The translations under genes and the position numbers were made by a program. A stretch of 64,000 nucleotides of DNA. It comes from Marisimplicoccus sp965655775 (GTDB lineage: Bacteria > Bacteroidota > Bacteroidia > Flavobacteriales > Flavobacteriaceae). Below the pieces are notes generated by a model. The model did not search any database. It was not told the DNA's origin and saw only the letters and a program-made list of their open reading frames with translations. The stretch is taken from positions 1 to 64,000 of the forward strand of contig CBFHHV010000002.1 in NCBI GenBank assembly GCA_965655775.1. The letters are read 5' to 3'. This document shows, piece after piece, positions 25,630 through 34,200 of the stretch. The first letter of the stretch is position 1. Each line of letters starts with the position of its first letter.

Positions 25630-26956
25630 TGTTCTTGTAAATTTTTCCCTTCTTCATGACAATATCCACATTTTGAAGAGTTGAAATATGTTTAAGCACG
25701 TTTCCCTTAACAGCAATAATGTCTGCTTGTTTTCCAACAGAAATTGTCCCAACATTATCTGAAACTCCCATAAAGAAAGATGGCCAATAAGTTGCAGATT
25801 TAATAGCATCAAGTGGATCAACATCCATAACATTTACCCACACCTCTAATTCATTCCATGTGCTTTGAGAATGAAATTTCATAGGAATACCACTATCAGT
25901 TCCAATCATCATTACTACACCGGAATTTCTCAATTGATTAAACTTTGTTTTTAAAGTAGGCTTTCTGATAGGTGTAAGTTGAAAATAAGGTAATTCACCT
26001 GGTTTTGCAATTGAGTTTTTAATATCTAAAATAATTGAATCTGGAAGATCTAAATGCCATGAGTCGTTATCCAGGTGCTCATTGTTTTTAATAACATCAG
26101 TATAATTATAAAGTCCTTCAATAGTTGGAGTCCAAAATAATGGACCCAGATTCATTTGAGCAGTTCTCTCATTAATCATTTCAATTACATCATCAGGAAA
26201 TTTGGGGGAAGAAGATAATCCAGTGTGCTCAAAGTTATCAACACCAACTTTTAACCCAAGCCTAATTTCTTCTGGACGATGTGAATGTGCTACAACTTTT
26301 AAATTGTGTTTATGAGCTTCATCTACGATTGCTGATAATTCTTCAAATGTCATTTGATCTTGATCAATTAACTTAATAACGTCAACACCTGCCTTTGCTA
26401 AGGTTTTTATTTTATTTCTTGCATCTTTTTCACCATTAACTCCCCATCTGAATAGTTCAGTTCCCGGATATGGTTTTTTTTGAATAAAAGGTCCGCTCAT
26501 ATACATTGTTGGACCAGGAATTATTCCTGAATTAATCATATCTCTAACTTCTAAACTTTCCTCTAATGGTCCTCCTAGATCTCTTGCACTAGTAACTCCA
26601 GCCATAAGTAATTGATGAGCTGAAGATGGCATAATTACATCTTTAAATAATTTAGGATATGTCTTATCCCAATATGCGTAATCTGAATGTCCATTAATCA
26701 TTAAGTGTACATGCATATCCCATAAACCAGGCATGACTGACATTCCTTCCGTACTGACAACTTTATATTCCATTGGAATATTAATGTTTCCAATCGTTCC
26801 AATATCTGTTATGGTCTCATCATTAATCAAAATTACACTATCATATATGGGTGTGTTTCCATATCCATCAATCAGAGTCCCTCCGACTAATGCTATTTTC
26901 TGCGATAATAAAAGGTTACAGGAAAAAAGTATTAAGATTAATGGTATTCTTTTCAT
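25619..26956 (-). CDS. Exported amidohydrolase (imidazolonepropionase-like)
   Basis: A 445-residue metal-dependent hydrolase of the amidohydrolase superfamily, exported (MKRIPLILILFSCNLLLSQ). Metal-binding motifs seen are MHVHL after 'MSVMPGLWD', 'IKLIDQD' (position of the bridging residue), 'KVVAHSH' and 'GTDSGIP'; the last part 'SVGKQADIIAVKGN' is standard for the family. Likely activity is on a cyclic amide or a dipeptide such as prolidase-type Xaa-Arg. I start it at 26956, 1 base after the M20 gene ends, because the longer frame adds 8 non-signal residues. Third gene of a three-gene operon. Confidence 0.85.
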   Translation of the reverse strand: MKRIPLILILFSCNLLLSQKIALVGGTLIDGYGNTPIYDSVILINDETITDIGTIGNINIPMEYKVVSTEGMSVMPGLWDMHVHLMINGHSDYAYWDKTYPKLFKDVIMPSSAHQLLMAGVTSARDLGGPLEESLEVRDMINSGIIPGPTMYMSGPFIQKKPYPGTELFRWGVNGEKDARNKIKTLAKAGVDVIKLIDQDQMTFEELSAIVDEAHKHNLKVVAHSHRPEEIRLGLKVGVDNFEHTGLSSSPKFPDDVIEMINERTAQMNLGPLFWTPTIEGLYNYTDVIKNNEHLDNDSWHLDLPDSIILDIKNSIAKPGELPYFQLTPIRKPTLKTKFNQLRNSGVVMMIGTDSGIPMKFHSQSTWNELEVWVNVMDVDPLDAIKSATYWPSFFMGVSDNVGTISVGKQADIIAVKGNVLKHISTLQNVDIVMKKGKIYKNTKL

Positions 26957-26957
26957 T

Positions 26958-28250
26958 TTAATCAAGTTTGAGTTTATCAATTTTTAATATAGTATTTAGC
27001 ATCACATTGGTTGTCTTCTCTAGCATTTCAAAATTTGTATATTCTTTGGGAGAATGACTTATCCCATCCTTACTTGGAGCGAAGATCATTGCTGTTGGTG
27101 AAATTAATGCCATAGTCTGAGAATCATGACCTGCTCCACTTGGCATAAGCATAGAGGTATATCCTAGATCATCCGATACTTCACTAATTAAATTGATTAT
27201 TCTTCTATCCATCAATGCAGGATCTCCAGTAGCATCAATTGGGTTAAATGAGAATTTAGTTTTTGTCTCTTGTTCAATAATCTTTGTGTTTTCTAAAATC
27301 TTATTGTAAATCATTGAAATCTTCTTTGAACTTAAATCTCTTAATTCTAAACTTAAATTTACAATTCCTGGTATTACATTCGGGACTCCTGGTTCTGCTG
27401 ATATTCTACCAACAGTACCAACTTGTGAACCTTCATATGAGTTAACAGTTTCATTAACCATCAATACAAACTTAGATGCAGCAATCATGGCATCCTGTCT
27501 TTGGTTCATAGGTGTTGTACCTGCGTGGTTACTAAATCCTTTAACAGTTACGTCCCACCATTTAAGACCTACAATTCCCTCAACAATCCCTATATCAGTA
27601 TTACTACTGTAAAGATTATTTCCTTGTTCAATATGCATTTCCAGAAAAGCATGGATATCACCCATATTTCTTTTTACCTCATATATCCTATCAACATTTC
27701 CACCAAGCCTTTCAACACCTTCTCCATTGGTATATCCTGAAATAGTCATAACATCCAATGTCTGTTGATTGATTTTACCTGCAAGTGCTTTGCTTCCAAA
27801 AAGCCCCCCCTCTTCATTAGAAAAAACTATAACTTCAAGTGGATGATTTAATGAAATATTTTTTGCATTAACAGTCTGTAAAACTTCAATTGCATTTATT
27901 ACACCAGCTGTTCCATCATAATGGCCTCCATTAGGAACAGCATCAATGTGGGAACCAAATAAAATTGGCTTTAAGTTACTATTGTTTGGATTATAGTGTG
28001 CAATAAGATTACCTGCAAAATCAGTATAAACTTTAGCACCAGTTTTTTCAAGTTTCTTTGAAATATAATCTCTTGCCTGAATTTCAAAATCACTATATGC
28101 CACTCTATCATTTCCTTGATTTTCATTTACTCCAAACTTTTTCAAGTTCTCAAAAAGGTCAATGATTCTATCTTTTTCAACTCTATACTCCTGGGAGAAT
28201 ATAAATGAACAGCTTAAGATGTATATTATTAAAATTTTTTTCATTATCAA
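26958..28250 (-). CDS. Exported M20 hydantoinase/carbamoylase-family amidase
   Basis: A 430-residue zinc hydrolase of the M20/allantoate amidohydrolase - N-carbamoyl amino acid hydrolase group. Metal motifs are GSHIDAVPNGGHYDGTAGV (His and bridging Asp), 'SNEEGGLFGSKAL' and 'EMHIEQG', with the lid-domain ligand in 'GAGHDSQTMA'. Unlike most homologues it has a signal peptide (ISCSFIFSQ, here written as SCSFIFSQ), so it acts outside the cytoplasm. It probably cleaves a carbamoyl or ureido group. Gene 2 of the operon after the Rieske oxygenase (3-base gap) and before the amidohydrolase. Confidence 0.85.
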   Translation of the reverse strand: MIMKKILIIYILSCSFIFSQEYRVEKDRIIDLFENLKKFGVNENQGNDRVAYSDFEIQARDYISKKLEKTGAKVYTDFAGNLIAHYNPNNSNLKPILFGSHIDAVPNGGHYDGTAGVINAIEVLQTVNAKNISLNHPLEVIVFSNEEGGLFGSKALAGKINQQTLDVMTISGYTNGEGVERLGGNVDRIYEVKRNMGDIHAFLEMHIEQGNNLYSSNTDIGIVEGIVGLKWWDVTVKGFSNHAGTTPMNQRQDAMIAASKFVLMVNETVNSYEGSQVGTVGRISAEPGVPNVIPGIVNLSLELRDLSSKKISMIYNKILENTKIIEQETKTKFSFNPIDATGDPALMDRRIINLISEVSDDLGYTSMLMPSGAGHDSQTMALISPTAMIFAPSKDGISHSPKEYTNFEMLEKTTNVMLNTILKIDKLKLD

Positions 28251-28252
28251 AT

Positions 28253-29338
28253 TTAAGAATTTATGAATTTTGCAATTAAACTGTGAAAATGATGAATTGC
28301 AGTCTCTTTTGTTGGAGAAAATCTTCCAGTAGAATAATATCTTGATTCAAGGCCTTTACTAACTTCCTCAACAACAAATTCATCCTCTCTCTCTACTTTA
28401 TCGATAAGTCCACCTGCTCCTAAATCATATTTGCTTTCGTCCATCATAAATTGAATAAATGAAACTTTTGTTCTGTTTTTATTAATTGGGGTTATCACAT
28501 TAATAGATAATCCCCATGGATAAAAATTCAGCATTAGATTCGGAAATATCCAATAATAATATGCACTTATTTTTTTTCCGAAATCTTTGTTTCCTTCTGT
28601 AATTTCAAATGAATCTTCGTCATCTTTTGAATATCCAATCTGTAAATTATAATTATCATATATTTCAGTTTTATACTGATTAATATCCAAAACTGAAGTC
28701 AATTCTTTATGGACGAATGGTATATGGAATGGGTCAAGATAATTTTCACAATAAATTGCCCAATTCGCTTTGACAATATGCTCTGAGGTCAAGTCAGGTC
28801 TTTCAACCAATTTTTCAAATTTAAAAAAAGATAAACGATTGGCTATTTCATCAAATATCTTTTTGATGTTAAACTCTGGCTCTAGACTAGTAAACAAAAA
28901 AGGACCTAATCTTGAGACAGGAAAGCTTTTTAAATTTTCACAATCTCTAGGGAAATTTTTAGCTTCCTCAAAATCTGGCATAGATTTAAACTCTCCATCT
29001 AAATTAAATTTTCTACCATGATAAAGACATCGTAGGTTTTTTTGTTCACTTGGATTATGGACTATAATGTTTGCTCTATGAGTACACACATTTGATAAAC
29101 AAGATAAAGAATCGTCCAATTTCCTTACTAAAACTAAAGGCTCATCTATATAATTTGGAATAAATGTGAATGGATAAAGGTTGATATTTATTGGTAGAAT
29201 ATTCTCATGACCAATGTACTGCCATGATTTTACAAAAATTTTTTCTTTGGCTACTTCAAAAATACTTTCGTTTTTATAAAAGTCAGCTGGTAAAGTTTCA
29301 GCAATTTTAATATCTTTTTTAACCTTAATTTTTTTCAT
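28253..29338 (-). CDS. Rieske-type ring-hydroxylating or quaternary-amine monooxygenase, alpha subunit
   Basis: A 361-residue oxygenase with an N-terminal Rieske [2Fe-2S] domain (CTHRANIIVH and CLYHGRKFNLDGEF, the CxH...CxxH pattern) and a catalytic SRPBCC domain with the mononuclear iron motif ENYLDPFHIPFVH. This layout is shared by aromatic dioxygenases and by carnitine, choline and glycine-betaine monooxygenases. No reductase or ferredoxin gene sits next to it. First gene of the operon with the M20 amidase and amidohydrolase, suggesting degradation of a nitrogen-containing compound. The exact substrate is not visible. Confidence 0.85.
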   Translation of the reverse strand: MKKIKVKKDIKIAETLPADFYKNESIFEVAKEKIFVKSWQYIGHENILPININLYPFTFIPNYIDEPLVLVRKLDDSLSCLSNVCTHRANIIVHNPSEQKNLRCLYHGRKFNLDGEFKSMPDFEEAKNFPRDCENLKSFPVSRLGPFLFTSLEPEFNIKKIFDEIANRLSFFKFEKLVERPDLTSEHIVKANWAIYCENYLDPFHIPFVHKELTSVLDINQYKTEIYDNYNLQIGYSKDDEDSFEITEGNKDFGKKISAYYYWIFPNLMLNFYPWGLSINVITPINKNRTKVSFIQFMMDESKYDLGAGGLIDKVEREDEFVVEEVSKGLESRYYSTGRFSPTKETAIHHFHSLIAKFINS

Positions 29339-29380
29339 TCTATTTAGTTAAAAGTTTATTAAAGTTTCTAGTTCCTATTT

Positions 29381-29407
29381 TTGTAATAAATATACATATT
29401 AGATTTA
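29381..29407 (+). promoter_or_regulatory. Candidate promoter of the Rieske-b561-YceI operon
   Basis: TTG at 29381-29383 and TAGATTTA at 29400-29407 are 16 bases apart and approximate the Bacteroidota TTG/TAnnTTTG promoter with one mismatch in the -7 box. The start codon follows 9 bases later, so the leader would be very short. Confidence 0.3.
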
Positions 29408-29416
29408 CTAAATATT

Positions 29417-29947
29417 ATGGAAAGAAGAAAGTTTTTACAAAATACTTGCCCAACAGTTACCTTTGCTTTTTTTGGGCTATCATATATTCAAGCTTGTTCA
29501 AAGTCTGATGATGATTCATCTTCATATAGCTCTAATAACTCAAACATTGTTCCTGATAATACTAGTAGCGGTAATGCAAGTGCTGATGTTACTCAAACTA
29601 GCAGTGGAATTGTATCAAGCGGTAATAACATTACAATTGACCTAACCAATTCTAACTTTAGTAGTCTTTCTAGTCCAGGTGATTTTATAAATCTTACCTC
29701 TGTTGGTGTCTTACTCTTAAAAATATCAAGTTCAGAATTCAGAGCCTTTGACAACTGTTGTCCTCACAATGGAACAAAAAATGACTGGTCATATTCAAAC
29801 CAAGAGTTTACATGCGGGTCTCATGGAAACAAGTTTGGAATAGATGGAAATAATGTTGTAAATTGTGGTTCAGCTGCTACATCAGGAGATTTGAAAACTT
29901 ATTCAACTTCTCTTGCTGGAGATAGCTTAACCATAACTACAAGCTAG
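29417..29947 (+). CDS. Rieske [2Fe-2S] protein, membrane-anchored or lipidated
   Basis: A 176-residue exported Rieske ferredoxin-like protein. The N-terminus MERRKFLQNTC carries a twin-arginine-like signal, followed by YIQAC, a possible lipobox, and a low-complexity Ser/Asn/Asp linker. The cluster ligands are CCPHNG and CGSHGNKF, the CxH...CxxH pair of a Rieske fold. Tat export fits a protein folded with its iron-sulfur cluster. It is the first gene of an operon with a b561-like membrane protein and YceI, so it is likely the periplasmic electron carrier of that system. Confidence 0.85.
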   Translation: MERRKFLQNTCPTVTFAFFGLSYIQACSKSDDDSSSYSSNNSNIVPDNTSSGNASADVTQTSSGIVSSGNNITIDLTNSNFSSLSSPGDFINLTSVGVLLLKISSSEFRAFDNCCPHNGTKNDWSYSNQEFTCGSHGNKFGIDGNNVVNCGSAATSGDLKTYSTSLAGDSLTITTS

Positions 29948-29948
29948 A

Positions 29949-30584
29949 ATGCCTCAGGTTAGCAATAATATTTTATTAAGCTTATTGGCTTTAGTCCTAA
30001 GTATTAATTGTTTTGCTCAAGATTTCACTGAAGAATTTGAAAATCTTATCAATACAGAAAAACCAAGTCTTCTGCCAGAAAAAATGCTAATCACTCAAAG
30101 AATTCTCTGGGGAGAAAAAGGCTTATTTAGAAAGACTGGTATTGCCAAGCTAAATGTTGAAAATAGAGAAAAGGAACTTATTGTTAGAGAAAAGATGCTA
30201 AAGGCACATCAAATCATTGGATATATAACTTTTGTAGGGATGATATACCAAGGTATATTGGGAGGTAAAATGTACAATGGTGATTATAGTGTATATAACA
30301 CACATAAAACACTTGGGAGAGTTGTAAGTGCCTCATATTTTACAGGTGCAGGTTTATCTTTATTTACACCCCCTCCACTAGTTAGTAGAGAGAGGGAAGG
30401 TCTGAATAACATAAAGCTTCACAAAATTTTTGCCAACATTCACGTACCGGCTATGATAATTACAAATGTTTACGCTGATAAACAGCATGATGCAGATAAA
30501 TATAGAGAGATACATAAAGTCTCCGCTTACACAGCATTTGCAAGTTATTCTTTTGCTATGATCTCAATAATACTTGACTTCTGA
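29949..30584 (+). CDS. Cytochrome b561-like membrane protein
   Basis: A 211-residue protein with a signal-like N-terminus (ending CFAQ), a charged segment, then about four hydrophobic helices. Histidines placed on the helices, in 'KAHQIIGYITFVG', 'NTHKTLGRVV', 'KLHKIFANIH' and 'EIHKVSAYTAF', look like the two heme pairs of b561-type cytochromes. From these I infer a heme b transmembrane electron carrier. It starts 1 base after the Rieske gene and its TGA overlaps the YceI ATG (TGATG). No experimental family member is known to me for this exact arrangement. Confidence 0.6.
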   Translation: MPQVSNNILLSLLALVLSINCFAQDFTEEFENLINTEKPSLLPEKMLITQRILWGEKGLFRKTGIAKLNVENREKELIVREKMLKAHQIIGYITFVGMIYQGILGGKMYNGDYSVYNTHKTLGRVVSASYFTGAGLSLFTPPPLVSREREGLNNIKLHKIFANIHVPAMIITNVYADKQHDADKYREIHKVSAYTAFASYSFAMISIILDF

Positions 30585-31108
30585 TGAGAATAATTGCCCT
30601 TTTATTAATTTTAACTTCTAGTAACTTAATCTCTCAAGAAATAAAAAGGGTTGATTCAGAAAGGTCATCTATTAGTTATTCTGGCAAACATTTTTTACAC
30701 AATTGGTCAGCTGAAAACAAAAATATATCAGGACTAATTCAGATAGATAATGAGACTATTGCAAATATTGGTATTGTTGCTAAAGTAAGTGACTTCAAAA
30801 GCGGTAATTCTAGTTTGGATAGTAATTCATTAAGAGTTCTTGATGCACTTCAATTTCCAAATGTTATTTTTAAATCTACTGTAGTTAATCAAGAAGATGA
30901 AAAAATAATATTTGAGGGAGTAATGAATTTTCATGGAATTGAAAAAGACTTTAGCATATCAGCTGAGATTACTCAACTTAATGAGATAACTCAATTATCA
31001 GGAAAATTTATTGTTTCCCTTACAGAATTTTTGGTTAAAAGGCCATCATTACTTACAAGAAAAATTAATGACAAGATCAATTTGGAGTTTGAGTTATTTT
31101 TTAAGTAG
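30584..31108 (+). CDS. Exported YceI-family protein
   Basis: A 174-residue YceI-like lipocalin-fold protein with signal peptide (ends NLISQ). The fold's pattern is visible: 'SSISYSGKHFLHNWSAENK', 'VSDFKSGNSSLDSNSLRVLD', 'FPNVIFKST' and 'EGVMNFHGIEKDFSI'. YceI proteins bind long lipid-like molecules such as polyisoprenoids or quinones in the periplasm and are often beside b561-type cytochromes. Translationally coupled to the b561-like gene by a 1-base overlap. Its pairing with Rieske and b561 suggests a quinone-linked electron transfer role. Confidence 0.85.
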   Translation: MRIIALLLILTSSNLISQEIKRVDSERSSISYSGKHFLHNWSAENKNISGLIQIDNETIANIGIVAKVSDFKSGNSSLDSNSLRVLDALQFPNVIFKSTVVNQEDEKIIFEGVMNFHGIEKDFSISAEITQLNEITQLSGKFIVSLTEFLVKRPSLLTRKINDKINLEFELFFK

Positions 31109-31122
31109 ATTAAAATTTTTTT

Positions 31123-32019
31123 CTAATCAATTATCCTTCTTAACCTCATCCACTCTTCAACAATTGTAGGCCATGACTCAATTGAACCTCTTCCTTTTCC
31201 TAGTCCATAGCCATGTCCTCCATCTTCCCAAATATGAAGTGCTGTCGGTATATTATTTTTTCTTAATGCCATGTAATATTTTATACTGTTTTCAGGAATT
31301 ACAGCTTCATCATTATTAGAATGAATAATAATTGTGGGTGGAGTATTTCTATCAACATTTAGTTCATTTGAAAATCTTAGAATCATTTCTTCAGTTGTAC
31401 TTTCTCCAAATAAACTGCTAAATGTCCAAGAATTAGTTTCTTTAGGGTTCATTGTTATTACTGGATAAAGAAGAACAGAGAAATTTGGTCTAGAATAATT
31501 TGTTTTCAAATTTGACAAACTAGAAGCCAAATGTCCACCTGCAGAAAAACCCATAACTCCCAATTTATTTGGATTAATTTTAAATTTTATTGAGTTATCC
31601 CTTATAAAATTAATAGCAGCCTGGCCATCTTCAATTGCAACTCTTTGTTTACATGATCCAGAATAATTATTTGGAAGTCTATGCTTTAACATAAAGGCAT
31701 CTATACCTATTCTGTTTAACCATTTTGCAATTGAAATACCCTCATTTGTAATGCTTAGATAAGTATATCCACCACCAGGAATAACTAGGACTGCAGGTTT
31801 ATTACTTTCTTTGTTTTCTGAAGGATAATACCATATTTCAGGTGATTTAATTTCATATATATATTTACTCCCTCCTTCTTCGACAATTCTGTCTTTTTTA
31901 TTGAAATCACAATCTAAAGCAGAATTATATAATGGAATAATTTGTTGAGCAAATATGATATCTGAAATAAAAAAAAGAAAAATAGAAACCGGTATGACAT
32001 AATTTTTTCTCATAAACAC
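31123..32019 (-). CDS. Exported alpha/beta-hydrolase (esterase/acetylxylan esterase-like)
   Basis: A 298-residue alpha/beta-hydrolase with signal peptide (SDIIFAQ). It has the oxyanion-hole start PAVLVIPGGGYTYLS, the nucleophile elbow GFSAGGH, an acidic residue in 'IHSNNDEAVIPENS' and the catalytic His in 'EDGGHGYGLG', a layout of the BD-FAE/acetylxylan esterase group. It likely removes ester groups from plant or algal glycans outside the cell. An ATG two codons downstream (32013) may be the real start. Convergent with the YceI gene and divergent from the next gene. Confidence 0.85.
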   Translation of the reverse strand: MFMRKNYVIPVSIFLFFISDIIFAQQIIPLYNSALDCDFNKKDRIVEEGGSKYIYEIKSPEIWYYPSENKESNKPAVLVIPGGGYTYLSITNEGISIAKWLNRIGIDAFMLKHRLPNNYSGSCKQRVAIEDGQAAINFIRDNSIKFKINPNKLGVMGFSAGGHLASSLSNLKTNYSRPNFSVLLYPVITMNPKETNSWTFSSLFGESTTEEMILRFSNELNVDRNTPPTIIIHSNNDEAVIPENSIKYYMALRKNNIPTALHIWEDGGHGYGLGKGRGSIESWPTIVEEWMRLRRIID

Positions 32020-32072
32020 AATTTATAAAATATATGTTATATTTAGTATCTAACTAATAAATCAATTTAAAA

Positions 32073-32804
32073 ATGAAAAAAATTTTATTACTATTAACAC
32101 TATTTGTCTTTGGTTCACTCTCAGCTCAAATAGCTGTTTTCCATCCAATTCAGATACCTGTAGATCAAATGGAAACATTTGAAAAAATTCAAACTGAATA
32201 TGTGCAAAAAATTGCACAAGATGCTGTCGATAAAGGTAACCTAGGTGCATGGGCACTTTTAAAAGCATTTAATGCTACTGAAGATGACTACAATTATCTT
32301 TGGGTTCACTTATATCAAGATGTAGATCAAGTTGTAGATAAGTTCAGTTGGTGGGCTAACTCTGAAGAAGTTTTAGGTATTAAGCCAGATATCCTTTATG
32401 AAGATATTGGTGGAAAAGCTGACAGAAGATATTTCTACAAAATGGAGATGGCAATACCAAATTCAGCACAAGGGGAATGGGTTATTCTAAACTTTGGTAA
32501 TCCGGACAATGTTAGTCAATTTTTAAAAGACTCAGAGAAAATTGTTATGCCTCATTTTGAGAAAATGCTAAATAAATCTGGTCTTCTAGGCTGGGGTGTT
32601 GCGACTAAAATAACTCCTCAAGGGAAAAACTCACAAGGTGGTGATTATGCCACTGCTATGACATACGATGTATATGACAATTTAAAAAATGTAATGTTAC
32701 ATATGGCTGGAAGTGCAGCAATTGAAGGCTTACCTATTGACAAAATCTCTCCTGCTAACTTTTCAATTAGAGGTATATTTAGCGTTGTTACGGGAACAGA
32801 ATAA
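32073..32804 (+). CDS. Exported protein with two ABM-like ferredoxin-fold halves
   Basis: A 243-residue exported protein (signal peptide MKKILLLLTLFVFGSLSA). The mature part seems to contain two similar alpha+beta halves: 'IAVFHPIQIPVDQMETFEKI' in the first and 'WVILNFGNPDNVSQFLKDSE' in the second, like dimeric alpha/beta-barrel (ABM) domains. I recognise no named family. It is the first of a row of small exported proteins; the next gene starts 21 bases downstream, and a terminator follows that one. Confidence 0.6.
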   Translation: MKKILLLLTLFVFGSLSAQIAVFHPIQIPVDQMETFEKIQTEYVQKIAQDAVDKGNLGAWALLKAFNATEDDYNYLWVHLYQDVDQVVDKFSWWANSEEVLGIKPDILYEDIGGKADRRYFYKMEMAIPNSAQGEWVILNFGNPDNVSQFLKDSEKIVMPHFEKMLNKSGLLGWGVATKITPQGKNSQGGDYATAMTYDVYDNLKNVMLHMAGSAAIEGLPIDKISPANFSIRGIFSVVTGTE

Positions 32805-32825
32805 TTAACTTAAATCAATTTAAAA

Positions 32826-33338
32826 ATGAAAAAAATAATTTTAACATTAATACTTAGTTTCGCAATTATTAGTTGTGAAACTCCAACTCAAACAGACTCT
32901 GATTTTCCATCAGTTGTCGATTCTAGTAAATACGAGGAAATAGCAAATGGATTTAACGATGCTTTAAACGCGCAAGATGTTGATCTTGCAATGACATACT
33001 TTTCTGATGATGCAGTATGGTCATTCCCTAATGGAGTTCAAGTTGAAGGAAAAGAGGCAATTGCAAACCTAATGCAAACAACTTCATCAATATGGACATC
33101 AATTGAAAATAGTGATGATACAAACTATTTAGCACTAGAAGGAACAAATGAAGATGGAGAGGACTTTAAAGTTCTTTTAAGTTGGGGAGCTTCTACATAT
33201 TCTAATGATGAAAATTCAATAACAGTTCCTTATCATAATGTTATCTTCTTTAATGACGATAATAAAATGAGTTTCCAAGGAGGTTTTTATGATAGAACAA
33301 AGTTTATCCAATCATATGATGAGGATCCAATAAAATAA
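32826..33338 (+). CDS. NTF2-like (SnoaL-type) lipoprotein
   Basis: A 170-residue lipoprotein (lipobox AIISC) with an NTF2-like domain: 'NGFNDALNAQDVDLAMTYF' then 'SDDAVWSFPNGVQVEGKEAI', matching the 'l.a.D.da....f.dDa.w..p.g..~.G.eaI' pattern. NTF2-like folds hold small hydrophobic ligands or have hydratase/isomerase activity; here the function is unknown. Cotranscribed with the upstream ABM-like protein and closed by a terminator. Two further NTF2-like lipoproteins lie within 1.4 kb. Confidence 0.75.
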   Translation: MKKIILTLILSFAIISCETPTQTDSDFPSVVDSSKYEEIANGFNDALNAQDVDLAMTYFSDDAVWSFPNGVQVEGKEAIANLMQTTSSIWTSIENSDDTNYLALEGTNEDGEDFKVLLSWGASTYSNDENSITVPYHNVIFFNDDNKMSFQGGFYDRTKFIQSYDEDPIK

Positions 33339-33359
33339 TTTATCAATATTTTATTATAA

Positions 33360-33394
33360 TTAAACCCCTGATTAACAGGGGTTTAATTTTTTTT
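33360..33394 (+). terminator. Rho-independent terminator
   Basis: TTAAACCCCTG (33360-33370) pairs with CAGGGGTTTAA (33376-33386) around a 5-base loop, followed by eight T. It closes the transcription unit of the ABM-like and first NTF2-like genes. Confidence 0.9.
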
Positions 33395-33415
33395 GAGATT
33401 AATAAAAATTAAATT

Positions 33416-33949
33416 ATGAGAAAACTAGCTATATTATTATTGATTTTATTTGCTTCATGTGAGGCTACAACATCAGGAGTAAGTGAAGCAGACTCTAAAA
33501 CATTTGAAAAAAATGTTGAAACTCTTAAAAATGACTTTATAAAAGGTTATGAAGAGGCAGATTATGATAAGGTAGTATCAGTATTTGCTGATTCTATTAG
33601 ATGGTACGGTCCTGGAGTTAATGCTGAAATGTTGCAGGGTATTGACATTTTAAAAGAAAATGTTTCTTTCTGGATGAGTAATTTTGAAAATATTTCATTT
33701 ACTGAAGGTGGAGGTCTGCCTGGAACAGATACTGGTTTTTGGGGTGGAAATACATACCCAGTAGCTGAAGCAATGTCAGGTCCAAATAATGTCAGAATGT
33801 ATGGTACCTGGGATATAACTAATTCAAATACTGGTAAACAAGTAACATTTAAGCATTATTTAGTTTGGAACTTTAATGAAGACGGACAAGTACATACAGT
33901 TACTGAATATGCTGATGTAGGTGGGATACTAACTACTTTTGATGAATAA
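33416..33949 (+). CDS. NTF2-like (SnoaL-type) lipoprotein
   Basis: A 177-residue lipoprotein (lipobox LFASC). The body has the NTF2 pattern 'IKGYEEADYDKVVSVFADSI' followed by 'RWYGPGVNAEMLQGIDILKE', and 'VRMYGTWDITNSNTGKQV' with 'HYLVWNFNEDGQV' as the back strands. It differs in the order of motifs from its neighbour, so the two are paralogous at the fold level only. It stands between two terminators as its own unit. Function unknown. Confidence 0.75.
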   Translation: MRKLAILLLILFASCEATTSGVSEADSKTFEKNVETLKNDFIKGYEEADYDKVVSVFADSIRWYGPGVNAEMLQGIDILKENVSFWMSNFENISFTEGGGLPGTDTGFWGGNTYPVAEAMSGPNNVRMYGTWDITNSNTGKQVTFKHYLVWNFNEDGQVHTVTEYADVGGILTTFDE

Positions 33950-34008
33950 TTGTTAATAATTATTCCAAATTATTGAAGCTAAAAGAGATAAATCTTAATA
34001 GATTTACT

Positions 34009-34025
34009 TGTTCGTTAAGCGAACA
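34009..34025. repeat. Short inverted repeat TGTTCG..CGAACA
   Basis: TGTTCG (34009-34014) and CGAACA (34020-34025) form a 6-base stem with a TTAAG loop, in the intergenic region between the second NTF2-like gene and its terminator. It may stabilise the mRNA 3' end or be a protein-binding site; there is no T-run. Confidence 0.3.
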
Positions 34026-34046
34026 TAAATTGGTTTATGGTTAATT

Positions 34047-34080
34047 AAAAGCCCTTAAGACTTAACTTGAGGGCTTTTTT
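34047..34080 (+). terminator. Rho-independent terminator
   Basis: AAAAGCCCTTAAG (34047-34059) pairs with CTTGAGGGCTTTT (34066-34078), allowing one G-T pair, followed by further T. It ends the unit of the second NTF2-like lipoprotein. Confidence 0.85.
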
Positions 34081-34200
34081 ATGTTGTCAAAGTGACAAGT
34101 CTAAGACTATTAACCAATTATTTAGACATATTTCAATTTAGTGAATATATATATCTATGGTTAATAATCAAGAAAAGAGTTATTTACAGTTTCTTAACAA

